From assembly GCF_026168515.1 (NCBI RefSeq), contig NZ_CP093443.1, positions 3,162,001-3,226,000 of the forward strand: DNA of 64,000 nt. The letters are read 5' to 3'. The notes beneath the pieces are model-generated. The model was not told the origin of the DNA. It did not search any database and worked only from the letters and a program-made list of their open reading frames with translations. The translations under genes and the position numbers were made by a program. This stretch comes from Brevibacterium spongiae (lineage in GTDB: Bacteria > Actinomycetota > Actinomycetes > Actinomycetales > Brevibacteriaceae). Positions 34,908-43,124 of this stretch are shown here, one piece after another; positions within the stretch are counted from its first letter, which is position 1, and each line of letters begins with the position of its first letter.

Positions 34908-36176
34908 TCACTCGGCGTGCTTCATACGGTGTTCTTCCGAACGGTGTCTGATCACTTGTTCGCTCGATTTGATGAAGCGCGAAGTCTGTTGGCCAGTTGC
35001 AGTATCCCCAAGATAGAACTGAGCCAACTCAGCGACGGATCCGATTCGCGCGTCGGCTTCTTCAATGAGGTCGACAACTCCTTGCTTGCTCGCTGGGTCG
35101 ACCGCCGGGCACTGGTCAAGAAGTCCGCCTTCCAGCACCTCCGCAGCTGGCTCATGGGGTTTGACCATCACAAGGGGTTTCCCGGAGGCGAGCCAATCGA
35201 AGGCCACGGAGGTCATTTCGACGACGGCAAGATCGGCTTCGTCCAACTGCCATGACACGTCCGGACTCTTGTCGAGGAACCCGCGAGGATCCGATTCGAC
35301 GATCTCCGCTACATCTTCTACAGCCTTCTCGAACTCATGACGCATCACTCCGGTACGTGGATGCGGTCGGAAGATCACTCGGTATCCCGCTTCAAGAAGA
35401 GATGTGACGATCTTCTCTCCGTTGTAGGCGATGGTGCCATACGCCATCGACGGGGAGTCGCCTTCCCACGTCGGTGCGTAGAGCACCGCTCTGCCATCGG
35501 GGTTCGATTTCTTGAACTCTTCCCAATCAGACGGGACGGATCGTGGACGGTCCAGTTGGGGGCGGCCGACATCGAGCATCCGATCACCGCGCATACCGTA
35601 AAGAGTCTGCTCAATCCGTTCTCTCGCCGCCTGGCCGGCGGTGAAAACATAGTCATATCCCTTGAGCTGATTGGAGATCATCGAGATCTTCTCGCTCTCA
35701 CCGTGGCTGAGGTGCACATGAGCCGGTTCGGGATAGCGGAGTGCCTGAAAGTTGCTTGTCCCCTGGTTGACATAGAACACTGTCCGCAGACTCGGTGCCT
35801 GCATGAACTCGTCCAGTCCCTTCGTCAGGCGTGAGAAGCGGACAGGAAACGAGGTGACGCCCTTGAGATGTCTGGCGACGAGTGAATTCCGGACGATGAT
35901 GCCGAAGGGGCGGTCCCCGAAGCCGAGGTCTTTCAGTCGGGACTCGAGCTGTTCGAACGGCCACAGCCACTGTTCGAGCTGGTAGACAGAGCTGAGGTCC
36001 CCGGCAAAGTACGCGGCCGCAACGAATGCGTCGTCGTCCTGAGGATGGAAATCATCAGATAGCCGAGATTCACGAACACGCTCACGCAGTCTCTGCGCGG
36101 CGAGCTTGGCCACTGACTGCGCGAACGAGGCACCACGAACTGCGGTCTGCGGCAATTCTGCCGGTAGGAAGGTCAT
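34908..36176 (-). CDS. CDP-glycerol glycerophosphotransferase family protein (TagF-like)
   Basis: 422 residues. TagF domain: YFAGDLSSVYQLEQWLWPF near residue 58, HLSHGESEKISMISNQLKGYD near 158, YAPTWEGDSPSMAYGTIAYNGE, and VIFRPHPRTG. The nucleotide-site motif that reads SDISSV in the others is VVEMTSVAFDWLASGKP here (near 325). That removes the conserved Asp and may change donor. Being next to tagD, it may be the primase-like or glycerol-specific member. It could equally have lost polymerase activity. The region before its ATG faces corA and contains two near-identical 14-nt direct repeats. Confidence 0.87.
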   Translation of the reverse strand: MTFLPAELPQTAVRGASFAQSVAKLAAQRLRERVRESRLSDDFHPQDDDAFVAAAYFAGDLSSVYQLEQWLWPFEQLESRLKDLGFGDRPFGIIVRNSLVARHLKGVTSFPVRFSRLTKGLDEFMQAPSLRTVFYVNQGTSNFQALRYPEPAHVHLSHGESEKISMISNQLKGYDYVFTAGQAARERIEQTLYGMRGDRMLDVGRPQLDRPRSVPSDWEEFKKSNPDGRAVLYAPTWEGDSPSMAYGTIAYNGEKIVTSLLEAGYRVIFRPHPRTGVMRHEFEKAVEDVAEIVESDPRGFLDKSPDVSWQLDEADLAVVEMTSVAFDWLASGKPLVMVKPHEPAAEVLEGGLLDQCPAVDPASKQGVVDLIEEADARIGSVAELAQFYLGDTATGQQTSRFIKSSEQVIRHRSEEHRMKHAE

Positions 36177-36246
36177 GGAGACTATTGTGCATGCCTATCT
36201 GTGCTCCCCCTGAATTACGCCTCCGTTCCAGGTGAACGGATGTCCG

Positions 36247-36279
36247 ATCGATAATCGACTCTTTCATCGACAATCGGCT
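36247..36279. repeat. Two 14-nt direct repeats between divergent tagF-like and corA genes
   Basis: ATCGATAATCGACT (36247-36260) and ATCGACAATCGGCT (36266-36279) differ at two positions and repeat with a 19-nt period, almost two helical turns. A tandem regulator site is possible. Confidence 0.4.
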
Positions 36280-36311
36280 ATTTTTGGGTGAGATTCTGCG
36301 AAAGGGAGTAC

Positions 36312-37442
36312 ATGTCACCTGAACGTCGGCTGCGGTTCGAACGGTCGTCTCTGCGGAAGCGTCCTTCGACCACGCCCCACGACAACGTCGCTCGGGAGAC
36401 CACGCTGTTCAGCCGGCAGATCATCAACAGCGAACCCCAGGAGCTGACAACTGCGTCGACCTTCAGCGACGCATTGGCCGCGCATATTCCGGAGGGCACA
36501 CCGACAGAAACGACCGGGTCGATCACTCAGGTGGTCATTCCGCGCTCGACTCCCGAGCTCCTCACCGAGATCGCCTCTGCGTGGGATCTCCATCCGGTTC
36601 TCATCGACGACCTCTTTCATGCGAATCAACGGGCGAAGGTCGAACGCTACGACGATGTCCTCTTCGTCGTTCTGAAATCAGCGATCTACATCGACGCGAA
36701 AGAGGAAGTCGAGTTCAACGAGTTCCACCTTCTCATGAAGGACGATGTGCTCGTGATCATCTGTCAGGGAGACCGCTTCATCGACGGAACACCGATTCCG
36801 GCGGACACCAGCGGAGTCCAGGAGTACTTCACGAACGAGAAGCGCAGCTGGGCGAAAGACCGCGAACTTCTCACGCTCGGACCGGAAGCGCTCATGTACC
36901 GCCTGCTCGACACCGTGGTCGACGGGTACTTCCCTGTTCTCGATGGGCTGCAGGACGACAAGGACGGGATCGAGAGACAGGTCTTCAGCGGGGACACTGC
37001 CGCTGCCGAGCGCATCTATCTCCTCAGCCAAGAAGTCATCGATGTCCTTCACAACTCAACCCACCTCAATCGGCTGACGCAGGCGCTCGGAAACGGGGCC
37101 GCCAAATACGCGATTCCTGACGACCTTCGCGCCTACCTCGACGACGTCACAGATCACCTCACCAGAGTCCTAGCCGAAGCCGGCGAACTGCGCGAGGCCT
37201 TGTCCCAGATCCTCAACGTCAATTCGACGCTGGTCGCCCAACGACAGAACGAGGACATGAAGAAGATCTCCGGATGGGCCGCGATCCTCTTCGCCCCCAC
37301 TCTCGTCGGAGCGATCTACGGAATGAACTTCGACGATATGCCCGAACTCCACTGGGCGTTCGGCTACCCGATGGCGCTGGGGCTCATGTTCGGACTAGGT
37401 GTTGTGCTCTACGTCGTCTTCCGAGTCAAGAAGTGGATGTGA
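36312..37442 (+). CDS. corA: CorA-family magnesium/divalent cation transporter
   Basis: 376 residues from ATG 36312, chosen for AAAGGGAG 3-9 nt upstream; an earlier in-frame GTG at 36288 lacks a site. A long cytosolic alpha/beta and coiled-coil domain is followed by two C-terminal membrane helices with the signature YGMNFDDMPELHW (GMN plus an MPEL-type loop). The final basic cluster VKKWM is typical. A pentameric Mg2+ (or Co2+) channel in the plasma membrane. Teichoic acids bind Mg2+, so placement within the wall region may be meaningful. Its 3' end overlaps the convergent GT4 gene by 17 nt. Confidence 0.95.
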   Translation: MSPERRLRFERSSLRKRPSTTPHDNVARETTLFSRQIINSEPQELTTASTFSDALAAHIPEGTPTETTGSITQVVIPRSTPELLTEIASAWDLHPVLIDDLFHANQRAKVERYDDVLFVVLKSAIYIDAKEEVEFNEFHLLMKDDVLVIICQGDRFIDGTPIPADTSGVQEYFTNEKRSWAKDRELLTLGPEALMYRLLDTVVDGYFPVLDGLQDDKDGIERQVFSGDTAAAERIYLLSQEVIDVLHNSTHLNRLTQALGNGAAKYAIPDDLRAYLDDVTDHLTRVLAEAGELREALSQILNVNSTLVAQRQNEDMKKISGWAAILFAPTLVGAIYGMNFDDMPELHWAFGYPMALGLMFGLGVVLYVVFRVKKWM

Positions 37443-39288
37443 GTCCGTCTCGGATGAAGCGACCGCTGAGATTTCCGTGTTTGGTCGAATAGAGATGCAG
37501 CGCAGCCGACGATGAGAGGGCTGAGTCCTCGCTGCAGGCTAAGCGCACTCTTTCGAATCCTCGCCCGAAGACGAGGTCGAGGGAGAAGTCGACATACTCT
37601 TCTGTGATGGGTTCAATCCGAGAGAGCGGAATATCGGCCGTGATCAGCTCCATGCTGCTGTGGGCTTCGACTCGCCCATAGAAGGTCCCAGTTCGCGACT
37701 TCCACGAGATGAACATCTGCTCGGGCGTGCTTCCTCCGAGATCAGAGACGCTCAGAGTGACAGAGACTCCATCGGCAGTCACCTCGGCAGTTCGAACCTC
37801 TGCCCGCGCGTTCTCGGCACGGATGATCGGAACGAACGGCTGAGCCGCCAGAACCTCTCCCCACCGTCGGACGATGGGATCGTGGAAGAAGTCCGCGGCC
37901 CGGGCGACGGCGTTTCGGCGCATCCTCGAGACCTCGTCCTCGGGCAGAGACAGGAACGTCGAGATCGCGGCGGCCAGTCCGTCGACGTCGCCGGGTGCGA
38001 CGAGGAATCCATCGGTCCCGTGCTCGATGATGTCTGCGGGTCCGTAGTCCACCGCGTAGCAGATGGGGATGCACCCCGCCGACATGCTTTCCAGCACCAC
38101 GAGCCCTTGACCTTCGAAGCGGCTCGTCAGGAGGCTGAATGAGCTGGAGAGGAAGTTCGACTTCGCTCCATCCACGTGGCCGTGGAGCGTGACTCGGCCG
38201 GCTGCGTTCCCGCTCTCGATGAGCTCGCTGAGCATCGGCCGGTCGTCGCCGTCCCCATACACGTCAAGCATCACCTGCTGACCATCGGCCACAACGCTTG
38301 CAACGGCGGCGATTGCGTCTTCCACGCGTTTCTGCGGTGATAGACGAGCAACCATGGAACCTCTGCTGCGAGGCCGTGGTCGGTCCGGATCTCCGTGCAG
38401 ATCGTCCGTCAGGTTCGACACTGTCGCAAGCTTTCCGGCCGACAGGTCCAGTCCTTCCATGGCGACTCGCTGCGAATCGGTGAGCGTCGTCGCCAGATCG
38501 AATCCGTCCAGTTGACGGAGGTAGCCGAACTTGTCTTCAGCCAACGCACCGGTGGGCTCATCATCGGCATCAGCAAGAAAGTGATTGTGGTTGACCATGC
38601 AGAGAATGACGTTGTCGCGCCGGTATTCATGAATGAAATTGCCGACGAAGGCAGAGTCGCAGATGAGGTAGGAGGGCTTGTCTCCGATGACGATGTCGAG
38701 CCACGCCTGATAGAAATCTCGCGCCGTTGACCATTGTGCGATGACCGTCTGTTCGCGGTCGAACAGTGTGATCCGACGACCGCCTCGGCGACCGGGCTTC
38801 TTCATGTCCTGGCGATCGATGACAAGCAGGTGCCCTCGATCGTGGTATCTGTCGGCCTGGAGCAGACTGTCCTCGGAATCGTTCCTCTGTTCAGTCCATT
38901 CCTGACCGGTCCGCGTGATGACATCATCGGCTGCTGTCGGATCGGGGTCGACCGTGCCGACCATTCTGCGCAGTTTTCGGTCAGACCAGGAGGTGAGGTC
39001 CTGCCACAGATTGCGGACTTTCACCTTACGATCGATTGACCCGGCGGCCCGAAGCTCGCGTTCCCGATCCAGGCCTTTCATCTCAGGGCTCAGAGTCAGA
39101 ATCTCAACGCGCCGGTTGTCGAGCCGAGCGAAGGCGGAGCTCCGTTCCAGCGCGACCGTGGTCATGCCGCCGTAGTCGTAGCCGATGGTCCACGTCAGAG
39201 TGAAGTAGCTGCCTTCGGGCAGGAGACCGCGATGAGGGAATCGGTGGGGATGGGACTGTCTTGGGGATGTTTCGGGGATGCTGTTCAC
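37426..39288 (-). CDS. GT4 glycosyltransferase of teichoic acid type, second paralogue
   Basis: About 620 residues from GTG 39288, supported by a TATATT box 6 nt before it (leaderless); the frame stays open 16 codons further without a ribosome site. GT-B: YFTLTWTIGYDYGGMTTVAL, then VARLSPQKRVEDAIAAVASV, LDVYGDGDDRPMLSELI, LHGHVDGAKSNFL and the donor-site TSRFEGQGLVVLESMSAGCI near residue 430. Expected to glycosylate the polyol-phosphate chain from a UDP-sugar. The tail ends YSTKHGNLSGRFI, the motif seen in two other glycosyltransferases here. It shares the N-terminal, insertion and tail layout with 25590-27488, so the pair arose by duplication. Confidence 0.85.
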   Translation of the reverse strand: MNSIPETSPRQSHPHRFPHRGLLPEGSYFTLTWTIGYDYGGMTTVALERSSAFARLDNRRVEILTLSPEMKGLDRERELRAAGSIDRKVKVRNLWQDLTSWSDRKLRRMVGTVDPDPTAADDVITRTGQEWTEQRNDSEDSLLQADRYHDRGHLLVIDRQDMKKPGRRGGRRITLFDREQTVIAQWSTARDFYQAWLDIVIGDKPSYLICDSAFVGNFIHEYRRDNVILCMVNHNHFLADADDEPTGALAEDKFGYLRQLDGFDLATTLTDSQRVAMEGLDLSAGKLATVSNLTDDLHGDPDRPRPRSRGSMVARLSPQKRVEDAIAAVASVVADGQQVMLDVYGDGDDRPMLSELIESGNAAGRVTLHGHVDGAKSNFLSSSFSLLTSRFEGQGLVVLESMSAGCIPICYAVDYGPADIIEHGTDGFLVAPGDVDGLAAAISTFLSLPEDEVSRMRRNAVARAADFFHDPIVRRWGEVLAAQPFVPIIRAENARAEVRTAEVTADGVSVTLSVSDLGGSTPEQMFISWKSRTGTFYGRVEAHSSMELITADIPLSRIEPITEEYVDFSLDLVFGRGFERVRLACSEDSALSSSAALHLYSTKHGNLSGRFIRDGLTSTS

Positions 39289-39294
39289 TACAGA

Positions 39295-39300
39295 AATATA
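39295..39300 (-). promoter_or_regulatory. -10 box of a leaderless GT4 transcript
   Basis: TATATT on the minus strand ends 6 nt before the GTG at 39288. No ribosome site precedes that GTG, so the mRNA probably starts at it. Confidence 0.5.
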
Positions 39301-39396
39301 GGCCGACCGCGGAGCAGCCGACCGCCGACACACCACAACCGAATGGTGATGTGCATTTCACGATGAGCCTTGGCGGATTCCGGGTCATGAGGCCGT

Positions 39397-40293
39397 TCAC
39401 TGTAACCCCGGCCTGTCGAAGAACAGGCGGCGTTCCCTGACGATGATGATCGCCGAGAGGATGAGCATGAGTCCCGTCTGGATGACCTTCGAGTCCGGGT
39501 CGGTCATGAAAGTCTCCGCGGACATATTCGCCGAAGCGTGGAAGACCACCGGGATGAGGATGCTGCGTCCGCACCGAAAATACAGCCAGTTCATCACGAG
39601 CACGAACGCCACCATCGAGACCGGGAAGTTCAAGGTCTGCAGCACACCCGATTCGACGACCTCGTTCTGGTAATAGCCGTCGATGAACGACAGCGGCACA
39701 TGCCACAGCGCCCAGATGAGGGTGAAGAGCAGCGACGCCGAGAACACCCGCATCTTCCTCACCAAGGTGTCGGTGCCATAGCTGTGCCAGGCGAGCTCTT
39801 CGATGACGGCGGCCCCGATGAGCGTCACCCAGCCCGGCATCAGCCCCGTCGAAAAGGTGAACCCTCCCCGCAATCTGAACTGACCGGGATCGTAGCCGAA
39901 GAACAGTGACAGTCCTTGAGCTGCCATCAGGGTCACGGGAACCAGGAACACCGCCGCGACGAGGAACGGCCACCGCGCAAAACTCGGCCACTTCAACCTG
40001 TTGATGATGTCGGCTCGCAACTCCGGCCGATGCCGGACAAACGCGACGACCACGGCGAGAGGGGCGAACAGCCCCGCCAATGACAGCACCAGGGTCCCGA
40101 CGAGCACGGTCTGATTCTGCTCCGGCAGATGACTGAGGTAGGCGGCCGCGAACCAGAACGCCCACGGCAGCGCCGTCGCCCACACATAGAACGCAACCGG
40201 GCGATCGTATCTGTGCAGCACCTCTTCATCCTGGCGACCCCGTGTGACGACAGGGTCAACCGGAACGCTTCCGAGGGCGGGGTCGGTGACCAT
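39397..40293 (-). CDS. CPBP-family intramembrane metalloprotease
   Basis: 298 residues from ATG 40293, preceded at 7 nt by TATTCT and by no ribosome site (probable leaderless start); the frame is open to 40407. About eight membrane helices. CPBP/Abi motifs: VIEELAWHSYG (the EE pair), LLFTLIWALWHVPLSF (FxxxH-type) and HASANMSAETF (HxxxN). Relatives cleave prenylated or other membrane proteins and some give bacteriocin self-immunity. Here motif 1 lacks the usual Arg after EExxx, replaced by His-Ser, so activity is not certain. It is divergent from a secreted phosphodiesterase gene that also appears leaderless. Confidence 0.82.
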   Translation of the reverse strand: MVTDPALGSVPVDPVVTRGRQDEEVLHRYDRPVAFYVWATALPWAFWFAAAYLSHLPEQNQTVLVGTLVLSLAGLFAPLAVVVAFVRHRPELRADIINRLKWPSFARWPFLVAAVFLVPVTLMAAQGLSLFFGYDPGQFRLRGGFTFSTGLMPGWVTLIGAAVIEELAWHSYGTDTLVRKMRVFSASLLFTLIWALWHVPLSFIDGYYQNEVVESGVLQTLNFPVSMVAFVLVMNWLYFRCGRSILIPVVFHASANMSAETFMTDPDSKVIQTGLMLILSAIIIVRERRLFFDRPGLQ

Positions 40294-40300
40294 AGCGCAA

Positions 40301-40306
40301 AGAATA
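40301..40306 (-). promoter_or_regulatory. -10 box of the CPBP protease gene (leaderless)
   Basis: TATTCT on the minus strand, 7 nt before ATG 40293. Spacing is that of actinobacterial leaderless transcripts. Confidence 0.5.
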
Positions 40307-40476
40307 GAGTCCGGTCGGGTGCGAAACCAGGGATGCACGTTCCTCACCACGATGTCCGCGAATGCGGACGTACGGCAGTGGGCGGCCGCCTCGGCGAGAT
40401 TTTTCATTTCCCACCCGTTCGTCCACTCTGCCGATGACGTTCACAGCACCTTTGCCGCACGGTCGCCTGCGCTTCG

Positions 40477-40482
40477 TAGCGT
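40477..40482 (+). promoter_or_regulatory. -10 box of the phosphodiesterase gene (leaderless)
   Basis: TAGCGT followed by 7 nt and the GTG at 40490. A TTGCCG lies 19 nt upstream of it as a possible -35. Confidence 0.45.
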
Positions 40483-40489
40483 CGCGGTC

Positions 40490-41365
40490 GTGAATACACA
40501 GAGAGAGAAATCCACACGCACCCGTCCGTTCACGATTCTCGCCACTGCCGTTCTAGCGGCATCGGCCACCTTCGGTGCAGGCCTCGCCCCTGCGGCAGCC
40601 ACCGGGCTCGGATCCACCGGTGAAGCACCGGGACTCGACTCCCCCAGCGGCTTCACCGCCCCTGACAAGGTCGCCGACATCGAATTCCCGACGACAATCT
40701 CCCACCGAGGCGGCGCCAACGTCTACCCGGAAGAATCCATGGAAGGATTCACCGCCTCGGCGAAGGACGGATTCCTCCCCGAGATGGACATCCAGTTCCT
40801 CGAAGACGGCACCCCCGTCCTCATCCACGACGACACCGCAGACCGCACCCTCAACGGCGTGACCGGACCCATCCGGGACCTCAGCCGTGAGGAATGGGAC
40901 TCGGCCACGATCAAGCACCCGGCCGGCGGAGAGGAAGCCGCCACTGTCACTCTCGACGAACTCCTCGACGAGATGGGCGGCGAGGTCGTCATGGTTCCCG
41001 AGATCAAGCCCGGGGCCACCCCCAAGGAGGTCGACCGGGTCCTCGACGAATTCGACGAACGCGGACTCAAGGACTCGCTCGTCGTCCAGTCCTTCGATTT
41101 CGAAGCGGCGAAGACGATCGCCGACCGCGGATACACCTCGCTCTACCTCATGGGCTCGACCATGCCGAAGGAATCACCGGCCGAGATCAAGGACGCCGGA
41201 ATCGAATGGGTGGGACCGAGCAAGAACCTGCCGACGAACAAGATGCGCGAGCTCGACAAGGCCGGCTTCCACGTCGCCCCGTACACGCTCGAGACTTCGA
41301 AGGACGGGCAGCGCCTGCCCAGGTTCATCGACGGCTACTTCACCGACGACGCCTGGACTGACTGA
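40490..41365 (+). CDS. Secreted glycerophosphodiester phosphodiesterase
   Basis: 291 residues from GTG 40490; the longer upstream frame would bury the signal peptide. The signal peptide is basic (MNTQREKSTRTR) then hydrophobic (FTILATAVLAASATFGAG), with likely cleavage after APAAA. GDPD TIM-barrel motifs: ISHRGGANVYPEESMEGF (catalytic HRG with PEE for the usual PEN), EMDIQFLEDGTPVLIHDD, MVPEIKPG for the metal-ligand glutamate, and IDGYFTDD at the end. It hydrolyses glycerophosphodiesters outside the cell, giving sn-glycerol 3-phosphate. GlpQ-type members can degrade glycerol teichoic acid, and a wall-recycling role is possible next to this locus. Confidence 0.92.
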   Translation: MNTQREKSTRTRPFTILATAVLAASATFGAGLAPAAATGLGSTGEAPGLDSPSGFTAPDKVADIEFPTTISHRGGANVYPEESMEGFTASAKDGFLPEMDIQFLEDGTPVLIHDDTADRTLNGVTGPIRDLSREEWDSATIKHPAGGEEAATVTLDELLDEMGGEVVMVPEIKPGATPKEVDRVLDEFDERGLKDSLVVQSFDFEAAKTIADRGYTSLYLMGSTMPKESPAEIKDAGIEWVGPSKNLPTNKMRELDKAGFHVAPYTLETSKDGQRLPRFIDGYFTDDAWTD

Positions 41366-41444
41366 GTTCCTCGCACCGATGATCAAACAGCGGGATCCGG
41401 GAGAGGGTCGGAAAATCACCGCCGCGAGTGCCCGCGACGTTGAG

Positions 41445-41450
41445 TAGACT
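41445..41450 (+). promoter_or_regulatory. -10 box of the RibD-like reductase gene (leaderless)
   Basis: TAGACT, then 6 nt, then ATG 41457, with no ribosome site. This is the canonical spacing for a leaderless actinobacterial mRNA. Confidence 0.6.
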
Positions 41451-41456
41451 GCACGA

Positions 41457-42218
41457 ATGGAGCCTCTCGAACGCGGCACCCCGATCCCGGACCCGCTGAC
41501 ACCCTATCTCGAGGTCAACCGCTCCCAGCCGCGGCACGAATGCTGGGTGACCGGTCACATGGTCGCCGGTCTCGACGGCACCGCTGCCATCCACGGGCGC
41601 GTCGGCGCGCTGTCGACAGAGCCCGACCAGGACCTCTTTCGACGGATGCGGCAGATCGCCGATGTCGTCATGGTCGGTGCTCAGACCATCCGCAATGAAG
41701 GCTATGCCCCGATGCACCTGGACGAGTCCGCCCGAGAACAGCGTCGAATGCGGGGCCAGTCCGAGATGCCACCGGTGGCCATTGTCAGTCGCAGCCTCGA
41801 CCTCGACTGGTCGTCACAGGTCTTCACTGGAGCCCCCGAACACGCACGCACCATCGTCATCACGTGTGCCAAGGCCGACCCGCAGCGGCTGGCAGACGCA
41901 GAAAAGGTCGCCACAATCATCATCGCAGGTGTTGACCGTGTCGAACCAGCGGAGGCTCTGCAGGCTCTCGCCGGGCTCGGCTACCGGGTCGTGCTCTGCG
42001 AAGGCGGACCCCGGTGGCTCGGGGAGCTCGTCGCAGCGGACCGACTCGACGAACTGTGCCTGTCGATCTCACCGATGATGGGTGGTGATCCGCTGCCGGT
42101 GAGCATTGCGCCGCCCGGTGCCGGGATCGCACAGTTCTCGCTGAAGTCGACGATGGTCGCCGATGACACCCTCTTCCTCCGCTACGAGGCGAAACCGCCT
42201 GACGGAAACGGCTCATGA
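41457..42218 (+). CDS. RibD C-terminal/DHFR-like pyrimidine reductase family protein
   Basis: 253 residues. The RibD reductase fold: VTGHMVAGLDGTAAIHGRVG, MRQIADVVMVGAQTIRNEGY, then GYRVVLCEGGPRWLGELVAADRLDELC with the GG-P-pyrophosphate loop. It has no deaminase domain, so it is not bifunctional RibD. In actinobacteria these orphan reductases often accompany folate or riboflavin biosynthesis, or reduce unknown lactones. Coupled by ATGA overlap to a flavin reductase gene, which suggests a flavin link. The start follows a TAGACT box at leaderless spacing. Confidence 0.85.
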   Translation: MEPLERGTPIPDPLTPYLEVNRSQPRHECWVTGHMVAGLDGTAAIHGRVGALSTEPDQDLFRRMRQIADVVMVGAQTIRNEGYAPMHLDESAREQRRMRGQSEMPPVAIVSRSLDLDWSSQVFTGAPEHARTIVITCAKADPQRLADAEKVATIIIAGVDRVEPAEALQALAGLGYRVVLCEGGPRWLGELVAADRLDELCLSISPMMGGDPLPVSIAPPGAGIAQFSLKSTMVADDTLFLRYEAKPPDGNGS

Positions 42219-42718
42219 ACACCATCGAGGACCTCATTGGATCGGTCGATTCCCCACTCATCGTCGTCACCACCTCGGCGGAGGGCGAACGGGCCGGCTG
42301 TCTGGTCGGATTCCATTCGCAGGCGAGCATCGATCCGGAGCATTACTGCTTCTGGCTGTCGAAAGCCAATCACACCTACCGGGTGGCGCTGCGTTCCGAG
42401 CGTTTCGCCGTCCATTTCCCTACCACCGGGGACAGTGAGCTGGCCCGGTTCTTCGGGTCGCGCTCCGGATCGGAGACGGACAAGTTCGCCGGTCTTGACT
42501 TCACCGTCACCGAGGATGGGGTGCCCTTGCTCGCGGACCTGCCGAATCGCCTCATCGTCGAACGCATCACGATGCTCGACGACGGAGGCGATCACGTCTG
42601 CCTCACGGCCCGTGTGCTTGCGACCGAGACGAAGGGCGGCTTCGCGTCGCTGCGCCCTTCACAACTGGGAGACCTCAGCCCCGGGCACAGCGCCGAGGAA
42701 CGGGCGATCCGCCCGTGA
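42215..42718 (+). CDS. Flavin reductase family protein (FMN-binding split-barrel)
   Basis: 167 residues, ATG overlapping the previous stop by 4 nt. Flavin-reductase-like pattern: PLIVVTTSAEGERAGCLVGFHSQASIDPEHY, FWLSKANHTYRVALRSERFAVHF, ARFFGSRSGSETDKFAGLDF, and a GDHVCLTARV strand. It resembles the short FMN reductases that supply reduced flavin to a partner oxygenase, but the neighbour is a reductase, not an oxygenase. Cytoplasmic; cofactor preference cannot be told. Confidence 0.82.
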   Translation: MNTIEDLIGSVDSPLIVVTTSAEGERAGCLVGFHSQASIDPEHYCFWLSKANHTYRVALRSERFAVHFPTTGDSELARFFGSRSGSETDKFAGLDFTVTEDGVPLLADLPNRLIVERITMLDDGGDHVCLTARVLATETKGGFASLRPSQLGDLSPGHSAEERAIRP

Positions 42719-42897
42719 GCCGACCGCGTGCCGATCTGCTGTCAGCGATGACGGAACAGACGATCAGACACACTTCCTCCACACGGTAACAAGAGACAGC
42801 GTGGTCGATAACCCCTGTCGTGGCCGAGATTCCATCCGTAGCGTGGATCATCTCAGCGGGAGCAGAAGCCCCGCAGAGCGCTAAGGAGATGATTACG

Positions 42898-43116
42898 ATG
42901 GCCACCGACATCAGCAGCCCGGTCAAGGACAAGAACTACAACCTCATCTGGGCGATCGAAGCGTCATTGAGCAATGTGTGGAAGCTCGAGACCTACGTCC
43001 AGGATGCTCGGGAACAGGGCGATGAGGAACTCGCCGACTGGTTCAGGAAGATCCAGGAGAACAACCGTACGGCCGGCCAGCAAGGCAAGGAGATGCTTCT
43101 CCAACGTCTTCAATGA
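42898..43116 (+). CDS. Small helical hypothetical protein
   Basis: 72 residues from ATG 42898 (AAGGAG 8 nt upstream; an ATG three codons earlier touches the site). Sequence begins MATDISSPVKDKNYNLIWA and continues with two predicted amphipathic helices (LETYVQDAREQGDEELADWF, KIQENNRTAGQQGKEML). Cytoplasmic, charged, no known family to me; the spacing of charged residues suggests a helical hairpin that dimerises. A UUCG-capped terminator follows directly, so it is a single-gene transcript. Confidence 0.72.
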   Translation: MATDISSPVKDKNYNLIWAIEASLSNVWKLETYVQDAREQGDEELADWFRKIQENNRTAGQQGKEMLLQRLQ

Positions 43117-43124
43117 CGTCTAGA

